From NCBI GenBank assembly GCA_023386155.1, contig JAEWKH010000051.1, positions 1 to 12,602 of the forward strand: a stretch of 12,602 nt of DNA. The letters are read 5' to 3'. Positions 7,473-12,602 of this stretch are shown piece after piece. The notes beneath the pieces were generated by a model. It searched no databases and was not told where the DNA came from. It worked only from the letters and a program-made list of their open reading frames with translations. Made by a program: the position numbers and the translations under genes. Source of the stretch: Pseudomonadota bacterium (GTDB lineage: Bacteria > Pseudomonadota > Alphaproteobacteria > Rhizobiales > Beijerinckiaceae). The stretch's first letter is position 1; every line of letters begins with the position of its first letter.

Positions 7473-7502
7473 TTGCACAGGGGGTCGCATATTGGCTATC
7501 CT
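7473..7502 (+). promoter_or_regulatory. possible sigma-70-type promoter for the YbaK-like gene
   Basis: TTGCAC (7473-7478) and TATCCT (7497-7502) are separated by 18 bases and lie about 70 bases upstream of the start codon. Both boxes match the consensus only in part, and GC-rich alphaproteobacterial promoters are poorly predicted by eye. Confidence 0.28.
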
Positions 7503-7574
7503 GCAAGCTCCGGAGGGCAACCGCTTACGGCATGCCCTCGACCCTGCCATTCTCAGTCAAGGAGCCTCTCGGCC

Positions 7575-8033
7575 ATGAGCCTTGAATCCGTTCGCGCCTT
7601 TCTGGCTCAAAACGCACCGGATATCGAGATCATCGAAATGCAGACGAGCACCGCCACGGTGACCCAGGCGGCGGAGGCTCACGGCGTCGGGCCCGAGAAA
7701 ATTGCCAAGACCCTGTCCCTGCGCGTGGGCGAGAAGAGCTTTCTCATCGTCACGAGCGGCACGGCGCGACTCGATAACCGCAAGGTGAAGGCCACCTTCG
7801 GCGGCAAGGCCTCCATGCTGGATGCGGCGCAGGTTCAGGCTCTCACGGGGCATCCCCTCGGCGGGGTCTGCCCGTTCGGCCTGGCGACGCCGCTGCCTGT
7901 CTATTGCGACATCTCCCTGAAAGCCTTCGACGAAGTCGTGCCTGCGGCCGGCTCGATCCATACGGCGGTGCGCATCCATCCTGAGCGGATGGCCGATCTC
8001 GTCGGCGCCGATTGGGTGGATGTGTGTCAGTAG
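7575..8033 (+). CDS. YbaK/EbsC-family aminoacyl-tRNA deacylase
   Basis: A 152-residue single-domain protein of the YbaK / prolyl-tRNA-synthetase-associated editing family. These proteins hydrolyse mischarged tRNAs in the cytoplasm as a trans-editing step. Landmarks are IAKTLSLRV with the conserved lysine K45, the FLIVTSGTARLDNRKVK strand region, and the glycine loop GHPLGGVCPFG, which closely follows the family GGVSPFG motif with Cys in place of Ser. The length fits a free-standing EbsC-type member. The start at 7575 is supported by AAGGAG 10 bases upstream; the frame continues further up without a better site. It converges with the RTX gene across a 78-base gap holding repeat copy 3. Which mischarged tRNA it edits cannot be told from sequence. 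Confidence 0.9.
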   Translation: MSLESVRAFLAQNAPDIEIIEMQTSTATVTQAAEAHGVGPEKIAKTLSLRVGEKSFLIVTSGTARLDNRKVKATFGGKASMLDAAQVQALTGHPLGGVCPFGLATPLPVYCDISLKAFDEVVPAAGSIHTAVRIHPERMADLVGADWVDVCQ

Positions 8034-8049
8034 AAGGCTCACCCTCCTG

Positions 8050-8097
8050 GCGCATCGTGCGAAAAGTGGATCCGGTATTTCGCGAAGAACGATGCGC
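8050..8097 (+). repeat. palindromic intergenic repeat, copy 3, between convergent genes
   Basis: Outer stem GCGCATCGT (8050-8058) with ACGATGCGC (8089-8097), inner stem GCGAAA (8059-8064) with TTTCGC (8078-8083). The loop contains GTGGATCCGG (8066-8075), and a 5-base bulge lies on the 3' arm. It fills most of the gap between the YbaK-like gene (plus) and the RTX gene (minus), so it could stop transcription from both sides. Confidence 0.8.
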
Positions 8098-8111
8098 TAA
8101 CCGCCGATCGC

Positions 8112-9800
8112 TCAGATGATGTAAAAATCCTTCTCGGTCAGGGCAAGACCGGATTTCAGCTTGGCGAAGAGAACCGCCTTCTTGGAGCCGGAGCCATCCG
8201 CATCGTAGGACAGGTAGCCGTTCTTCTTGTTGTAGATCAGATAGTCGTTCCCATCCTGCGCCTTGTTGGCGATGGTGAAGAAATCCGGCTTCAGCTTTCC
8301 GGCCTTGCCGAGTTTCTTGAAGATGCTGTTCTCCAAACGAATCGTATCGTCCTTCACATTGAAGTCCGTGATCTTATCCACATTCGTCCTGGCATTCAGC
8401 TTGTCCCTGAAGATGAACGTGTCACGCCCCGGCCCGCCGGACAGGATGTCCTTGCCGGCTCCGCCATCGAGGACATCATTGCCCGCATCGCCATAAAGCC
8501 GGTCGTTGCCGCCGCCCCCCTGCAGGGTATCCGCGTGCTTCCCTCCATAGAGCGTATCGTTGCCGTCCTGCCCGAGCAGCCGGTTCTTCCCGGTCCCGCC
8601 AAAGATCCGGTCATGACCGGCGCCGCCATCGATCCTGTCGTTGCCCGTGTCCCCGTAGAGATGATCGTCCCCATCGCCGCCGGCGAGCGTATCGTAGCCG
8701 GGGCCGCCATAAAGGAAGTCATCACCGGAGGATCCAATCAGGACATCGTTGCCGACATCGCCGTAGAGAATGTCATTCCCGCTGCCACCGTCGAGATGAT
8801 CGTCGCCCATTCCTCCGTACAGGACGTCCTGACCATCGCCGCCGTTGATCCTGTCGCTCCCGCCATCGCCGTAAAGCCGATCGTCTCCATCGAGACCGTG
8901 GATCACGTTGTCACCCGCATTGCCGACGATCTCGTTCGACAGCGCGTTGCCCGTCAGGTCGATCGGGGCATAGCCGCCAGCCGCCTTCAAGATCTCGATA
9001 TTGGCGCTCAGCTCATAGGAGGCACTGGCGATGACGGTATCGTGCCCCTGCCCGATGTCCTCCCAGATGACATCGAACGGGCTATCGACCATGTAGGTAT
9101 CGTCCCCGGCTCCTCCGATCAGGGTGTCGATCCCACCCTTGCCGTCGATCACGTCGTCGCCCGCCGTGCCTATGATGCGGTTCGCGAAGTCGCTGCCGAA
9201 AAGGGACAAGGACAGCGCCCCCGCGGCGGCCCGAAGTTCCTCGATCTCGGCATCGGACGCCAGGGCGAAACTCACGCTCGCATAAACGATGTCATAGCCG
9301 CCGCCCGGAGATTCAACGACGCGATCGTCACTGTTGTCGACGAAGTACGTGTCGTCACCCGCCCCGCCGTCCAGGGTATCGGCGCCCTTTCCTCCGTCGA
9401 GCCGGTCGTTTCCCGCATAGCCTTCGAGATAGTCGCCCCAGGACGAGCCGTTAAGCCGGTCATTGCCTTGCATGATCGCAGCGGCTGTGGCGGCGCCTCG
9501 CGCGTGGAAGGCCGAGAGTTCATCGGCGTAAGCAAACAGAAACGGGCCGTTCGGAGTGCCGTACGTGACCCACGCAACGCCGTTTCGCTGAAATTCGAGA
9601 TAGGAAATCTGCCCGGTGCTTTCCGAGATCTGAGGCCCCGCATAGATGACGTCGATGATCGTCCCGTCGACCTCGACCTGGAAGGTTACCGTCTTCTGCC
9701 CGTCCTTCGTCCCGTAATGAATCGCGCCTTGAACCGCCGTGAAGAAGTCACGCAGGCGCAATCCGGGCCTCAGATCGTTACTGAAAGTGACATCGGCCAT
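8112..9800 (-). CDS. RTX calcium-binding protein, predicted type I secretion substrate
   Basis: A 562-residue acidic, glycine- and aspartate-rich protein. Residues 1-110 form a non-repeat N-terminal domain I do not recognise. Nonapeptide repeats of the GGxGxDxLx type then occur in three blocks: about 112-155, 207-237 and a long run at 289-462. They form calcium-binding beta-rolls after secretion. Two similar spacers, each opening DDTYxVD and containing GxDxV and a later ExL (about 149-215 and 231-297), separate the blocks. The C-terminal 100 residues (ITDFNVKDDTIRL ... LTEKDFYII) resemble the serralysin-type C-terminal domain and end in the hydrophobic tail expected of a type I secretion signal. 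There is no signal peptide and no protease, lipase or toxin domain. No HlyB/HlyD/TolC-type exporter is in the window. The start has only a weak upstream AAGG about 16 bases away, but no other plausible Met precedes the repeats. Role after secretion unknown. Confidence 0.9.
   Translation of the reverse strand: MADVTFSNDLRPGLRLRDFFTAVQGAIHYGTKDGQKTVTFQVEVDGTIIDVIYAGPQISESTGQISYLEFQRNGVAWVTYGTPNGPFLFAYADELSAFHARGAATAAAIMQGNDRLNGSSWGDYLEGYAGNDRLDGGKGADTLDGGAGDDTYFVDNSDDRVVESPGGGYDIVYASVSFALASDAEIEELRAAAGALSLSLFGSDFANRIIGTAGDDVIDGKGGIDTLIGGAGDDTYMVDSPFDVIWEDIGQGHDTVIASASYELSANIEILKAAGGYAPIDLTGNALSNEIVGNAGDNVIHGLDGDDRLYGDGGSDRINGGDGQDVLYGGMGDDHLDGGSGNDILYGDVGNDVLIGSSGDDFLYGGPGYDTLAGGDGDDHLYGDTGNDRIDGGAGHDRIFGGTGKNRLLGQDGNDTLYGGKHADTLQGGGGNDRLYGDAGNDVLDGGAGKDILSGGPGRDTFIFRDKLNARTNVDKITDFNVKDDTIRLENSIFKKLGKAGKLKPDFFTIANKAQDGNDYLIYNKKNGYLSYDADGSGSKKAVLFAKLKSGLALTEKDFYII
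8415..9467 (-). repeat. DNA encoding RTX nonapeptide arrays
   Basis: Three blocks of degenerate 27-bp repeats encode the GGxGxDxLx units: 9336-9467, 9090-9182 and 8415-8936. The last is the longest, about 19 units. Copies differ clearly at DNA level, so these are old repeats and not a recent tandem expansion. The GC-rich periodicity also creates a long open frame on the plus strand that is not a gene. Confidence 0.85.
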
Positions 9801-9907
9801 TGATTATTACTGGAAACCTTCAGCGTGAAGCTATCGAAAGGGCGGGTCTGCCGCGGCCACGACCGCAGCAGGAACTGATCTCCGCCCTTGGAAGGACGCC
9901 TTGGCTA

Positions 9908-9957
9908 GAGCATCGGGCCCAAAAGTGGACCCACTTTTGGGATCGAATCCGATGCTC
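9908..9957 (+). repeat. palindromic intergenic repeat, copy 4 (diverged loop)
   Basis: Outer stem GAGCATCGG (9908-9916) with CCGATGCTC (9949-9957). The inner stem CCCAAAAGTGG (9918-9928) pairs with CCACTTTTGGG (9931-9941), leaving only 2 bases between. The unpaired 7 bases (9942-9948) are on the 3' arm, as in the other copies. The usual GTGGATCCGG loop has become GTGGACCCAC, which extends the inner stem. Confidence 0.78.
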
Positions 9958-9969
9958 CTTCTCTTGGCT

Positions 9970-10020
9970 GGCGCATCGTTAAGTGCGAAAAACCGGATCC
10001 ACTTTTTCGCACGATGCGCC
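9970..10020 (-). repeat. palindromic intergenic repeat, copy 5 (inverted)
   Basis: Outer stem GGCGCATCGT (9970-9979) with ACGATGCGCC (10011-10020), inner stem GCGAAAAA (9985-9992) with TTTTTCGC (10003-10010). The loop CCGGATCCAC (9993-10002) is the family loop on the minus strand. The 5-base bulge (9980-9984) is on the 3' arm in that orientation. It lies 12 bases from copy 4 and faces the other way. Confidence 0.82.
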
Positions 10021-10040
10021 GGCACGCCTGAAGAGAGGCT

Positions 10041-10079
10041 ATCCGGAGGGCATTCCGGATATTTAGTCCTAACCTTAGG
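10041..10079. promoter_or_regulatory. cluster of short palindromes, possible operator
   Basis: ATCCGGA (10041-10047) pairs with TCCGGAT (10054-10060). TTAG-TC-CTAA (10063-10072) and CCTAA-CC-TTAGG (10068-10079) are overlapping dyads. The minus strand of 10063-10079 partly resembles DtxR/IdeR-type iron boxes. It lies upstream of the RTX gene, but 240 bases away and beyond two repeats. Function is speculative. Confidence 0.25.
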
Positions 10080-10168
10080 TCAAGGCAACATGGCCCATGG
10101 GGGATGACCGCGCTGCTGATGTGCGATATCGCCGCATGCAGCAGGGTGACCTTCGGCGCCCGGCCTGA

Positions 10169-11449
10169 TCACGATTGCGGGGCCAGCTTTTGCTGCGATT
10201 GTGTGCCTGCTGCAGCTCTTGCCGGCAGCTTGGATCGGCGGCTCAGCATCGAGACCGGTGCGGTCGCGACGACGACGAGAAACGCCGCGATCCCGAAACA
10301 GGCGCCGTAGCCGAAGCGCTGCGCAATCCAGCCGGCGCCGATCCCGCCGATCATGCTGACAAGCGCGTCCATGCATTGCAGCAGCGTGAAATCGATCCCG
10401 GCCTGACGTGGATCCGAAAGCGCCATGAACTGCGCATAGAGCGCCACGAACCCAAGCGCCAGGATGGCGGAGGAGCTCGCAAGCGCCAGGGTGAGCAGCA
10501 GCAGATGGGATGCTCCCCCGATCCACGCCGCCGCCGCAAGGCCTGAGAGCGTAGCCGCCTGCAGGATGAGCGCGAGGACCATGATCGGACGCGCACCCCA
10601 AAGCCGGACAAGAGCGCCGCCCAAAAGCGCGCAGCCGAAGCCGATGACCATCCCTCCGGCCCCATTGATAATCCCGAGGGAAGTCAGGTCGAGGCCGGAA
10701 TCGACGAGGAACGGCCCCAGCATCACCAAGCCCCACTTCTGCGAGATGGCATAGAGCGCCGCGAGCGCCAGTCCCTTGCGCATCTCGGGGCGGATCAGCG
10801 CATCCCGTAGGGACGGTCGATGGGTCCGTGGATCGGCCGGCGTGTTCGCAGGCGACAGAACGAAGGGCAGTCCGAGCAGCACGAGCATAACCGCCATGAC
10901 GATCATGGCCTGGGCCCAGTCGATCCGCGAGACGAGCACAAGGAAAAGCCCCGAGCCGATTGCGGACCCGAGATAGGCGCCTCCCACCTGGGCGGCGTTG
11001 CCCCAGCCGTGATAGCGCTCGGACAGGCTTTCGACGGCGTGTCCATCGCACGCGATGTCCACCGTCGAGGCTGCGAACGCTACCACCACGAGCAGAGCCA
11101 TGAGCGGCACGAAGCTGGTCGGCCCGATTGCAGCGGCCAGGACGAAGCAGGCCGCAGAGATCAGCCCGCCGATCAGCACGATGGAGCGCGAGCGGCTCGG
11201 TCCGTTCGGCGGCAGACGATATCGCTCGATCGCCGGGGCCCACAGGAACTTCAGCACCCAGGGCAGAACCGCGAGATAGGTCAGGCCGATCTGATCGAGA
11301 GGAAGACCCCGGTCGCGGAGCACGCTCGGGAGGGCGCTGAAAGTCACCCCTCCGATGATGCTCTGCCCCACATACAACCCTCCGATCGCGAGAACGACGG
11401 CGAGCGGAGAGCCGAGATTGCGGGCGGACGATGCGCCTGAGGCAGTCAT
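10169..11449 (-). CDS. MFS permease, probable RhtX/FptX-type siderophore importer
   Basis: A 426-residue, strongly hydrophobic major-facilitator protein with about 12 predicted membrane segments. The early loop LPWVLKFLWAPAIERYR (62-78) and the DIACDGHA segment (131-138) match the AmpG-like/RhtX-FptX branch. RhtX and FptX import rhizobactin 1021 and pyochelin across the inner membrane as single proteins without an ABC system. The gene directly follows a TonB-dependent siderophore receptor on the same strand: the receptor TGA is 2 bases before this ATG, so the two are probably translationally coupled. This context favours siderophore import over the alternative, AmpG-like muropeptide import. 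In-frame GTG codons at 11458 and 11455 overlap the receptor stop and are possible starts adding 2-3 residues. The C-terminal tail after the last helix is short and basic. Confidence 0.78.
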   Translation of the reverse strand: MTASGASSARNLGSPLAVVLAIGGLYVGQSIIGGVTFSALPSVLRDRGLPLDQIGLTYLAVLPWVLKFLWAPAIERYRLPPNGPSRSRSIVLIGGLISAACFVLAAAIGPTSFVPLMALLVVVAFAASTVDIACDGHAVESLSERYHGWGNAAQVGGAYLGSAIGSGLFLVLVSRIDWAQAMIVMAVMLVLLGLPFVLSPANTPADPRTHRPSLRDALIRPEMRKGLALAALYAISQKWGLVMLGPFLVDSGLDLTSLGIINGAGGMVIGFGCALLGGALVRLWGARPIMVLALILQAATLSGLAAAAWIGGASHLLLLTLALASSSAILALGFVALYAQFMALSDPRQAGIDFTLLQCMDALVSMIGGIGAGWIAQRFGYGACFGIAAFLVVVATAPVSMLSRRSKLPARAAAGTQSQQKLAPQS

Positions 11450-11451
11450 CG

Positions 11452-12602
11452 TCACCACCGGTACCGCAGGCTTGCGATGACCTTGCGGCCCTCATCCCAG
11501 TAACAGTAGTTGGACGTGCAGACCTGACCGTCCTCGTCGAGCAGGTTCGTGGCGTTCACCTGGAAGCGCATGCCTTTCAGGCTCGGATCGAGATTCTCGA
11601 GATCGTACCGGATTGCGGCATCGAGATAGGTGCGCGGCTCGTTCTCGATCACCGGACGGTTGAGGTTGTCGCCGAAGCTGGAGCCGACATAGCGCACACC
11701 GCCGGCGATGCCGAACCCCCTCGCAGGCCCTTCCTGAACCGTATAGTCGAGCCAGATGGAAGCTGTATGGTAGGGCACGCTCGTCAGCCGGTTGCCCACG
11801 GTCTCCGCGGTGAGCTTCTCGATGCGGGCATCGGTGTAGGAATAGGACGCCTGGACGTTCAGTCCATCGGTCAGGGAGGCCACGCCTTCGAGCTCGAAAC
11901 CTTGAGAGCGCAGATCGAGCTGAATCTGCTGATTTATGCCGTCGACGACCTGGTAGACCACCGCGTTGTTCTGACGGATATCGAAGACGGCCGCCCGCAG
12001 GGAGGCATTGACGCCGGGCAGGTCGTATTTCACCCCCACCTCGACCTGCTCGCCCGTCGTCGGCTCCGCCACGCTCCCGCCCAGGACCGTGCCCGGATTG
12101 GGCGTGAAGGAGGAACCCCAGCTCACATAGGGCGCCAGACCGAAATCGGTCACATAGCCGAGTGCGGCGCGACCCGTGAACTTGGTGTCGTCGCGGTCGA
12201 ACTCGAAGCCGGCGCTGTCGAACTCGCTCGACAGCCAGTCATGGCGTCCGCCGAGGGTCAGGCGCCAGTTCTGCCATTTGAGCTGATCCTGGATGTATAT
12301 CCCGGTGAGGGTCTGGGTCTGGTCCTCCCGATAGGATAGCACCGGATCGGTTCCGATGGGAACGATGCCGAACCCCTGCTTGGACACGTAACTCAAGCGG
12401 CTCACATCCAGGCCGGTCAGGATCGTATGATCGACGGCACCCGTTTTCACGCGGGTCTCGAGATAGGTGTCGCTCACCACGCCCCAGTTGTTCTCGCGGG
12501 TGAGGCCGGAGCCCCCGAAGACATATTCCTGGTTGGTGCCGAGCGCCGAGAACCGAGTACGCTGGTGCAGGGTGAACATGTCGTTGAAGCGATGCTCGAA
12601 CT
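11452..12602 (-). CDS. TonB-dependent ferric siderophore receptor, FhuA-like (5' partial)
   Basis: The frame runs off the window end. 383 C-terminal residues are visible, all from the outer-membrane beta-barrel; the signal peptide, TonB box and plug are outside. The Met at 12579 is internal, since the preceding FEHRFND continues the barrel pattern. Typical features are alternating aromatic/polar strands, GVKYDLPGVNASLRAAVFDIRQ, GFELEGVASLTDGLNVQASYSYTDARI, the periplasm-facing NATNLLDEDG turn, and a terminal strand ending in aromatic W (SLRYRW). The paired cysteines in CTSNYCYW just before the last strand resemble the C-terminal cysteine pair of FhuA, so a hydroxamate ligand is plausible. It is upstream of, and nearly touching, the RhtX-like permease gene. 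The opposite-strand fhuDB operon at the other end of the window may use the same receptor. Specificity is not readable from this part. Confidence 0.92.
   Translation of the reverse strand, partial: FEHRFNDMFTLHQRTRFSALGTNQEYVFGGSGLTRENNWGVVSDTYLETRVKTGAVDHTILTGLDVSRLSYVSKQGFGIVPIGTDPVLSYREDQTQTLTGIYIQDQLKWQNWRLTLGGRHDWLSSEFDSAGFEFDRDDTKFTGRAALGYVTDFGLAPYVSWGSSFTPNPGTVLGGSVAEPTTGEQVEVGVKYDLPGVNASLRAAVFDIRQNNAVVYQVVDGINQQIQLDLRSQGFELEGVASLTDGLNVQASYSYTDARIEKLTAETVGNRLTSVPYHTASIWLDYTVQEGPARGFGIAGGVRYVGSSFGDNLNRPVIENEPRTYLDAAIRYDLENLDPSLKGMRFQVNATNLLDEDGQVCTSNYCYWDEGRKVIASLRYRW

Larger units (their letters stand above)
9801..10168. other. intergenic region upstream of the RTX gene with two palindromic repeats
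   Basis: 368 bases without a supportable gene. It holds repeat copies 4 and 5 in opposite orientation and a cluster of short palindromes at 10041-10079. A loose inverted repeat, CTGCTG (10113-10118) with CAGCAG (10139-10144), lies just past the MFS stop and may end that operon. Short open frames across the repeats on both strands are repeat translations, not genes. I see no convincing promoter for the RTX gene. Confidence 0.6.

Noticed and set aside
8535..9803. 422-residue open frame on the plus strand opposite the RTX gene
   Set aside because: It is the mirror of the periodic GC-rich RTX repeats, with a repetitive Val/Ile/Asp-rich translation and no family resemblance.
5330..10020. CRISPR-like array from the spaced repeats
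   Set aside because: The five repeats are kilobases apart, in mixed orientation, with whole genes between them, so there is no repeat-spacer pattern and no cas gene.
9800..10025. Short open frames on both strands upstream of the RTX gene (about 60 residues each)
   Set aside because: They are translations of repeat copies 4 and 5; the coding look comes from the palindromes being open on both strands.

Overview
This is a high-GC, gene-dense chromosomal window. It looks like an alphaproteobacterium of the order Hyphomicrobiales (Rhizobiales). The reasons are the codon and GC style, the protein families present, and a family of intergenic palindromes with a GTGGATCCGG loop that resembles the mosaic repeats of that order. 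A Microvirga- or Methylobacterium-like host is a guess only. No phage, insertion-sequence transposase, tRNA, rRNA or CRISPR array is visible.

Region 1 (1-3932, plus strand) is a ferric-hydroxamate uptake operon. It holds the end of a FhuD-type siderophore-binding protein, an overlapping double-length FhuB-type permease, and a flavin-dependent siderophore-interacting reductase with an N-terminal DUF2218-like domain. A 13-bp perfect hairpin closes it. The ATPase (FhuC) is not in the window and is expected just upstream.

Region 2 (3933-8033, plus strand) holds four unrelated single genes, each with its own ribosome-binding site: a P1-family (DmpA-like) aminopeptidase, an exported cyclase-family hydrolase, a classical short-chain dehydrogenase and a YbaK/EbsC-type tRNA deacylase. 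Several are separated by hairpins or palindromic repeats.

Region 3 (8112-9800, minus strand) is an RTX calcium-binding protein with a type I secretion signal. It has no recognisable enzyme domain.

Region 4 (10169-12602, minus strand) is a second siderophore module. A FhuA-like TonB-dependent receptor (cut by the window end) is followed, 2 nt after its stop, by an MFS permease of the RhtX/FptX type. The window thus has iron-siderophore genes at both ends on opposite strands: one outer-membrane receptor and two alternative inner-membrane routes (ABC and MFS), plus a reductase to release the iron. Whether they handle the same siderophore cannot be decided from sequence.

The most distinctive non-coding structure is a family of five palindromes (near 5351, 7438, 8072, 9930 and 9998). 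They share an architecture of outer stem, bulge always on the same arm, inner stem, and a 10-nt GTGGATCCGG loop (diverged in one copy). All lie between genes. A sixth, unrelated perfect hairpin with a GCAA loop (5390-5419) sits directly before the cyclase gene. I saw no clear candidate for a wholly new biological system. The repeat family and the split siderophore modules are the best leads.
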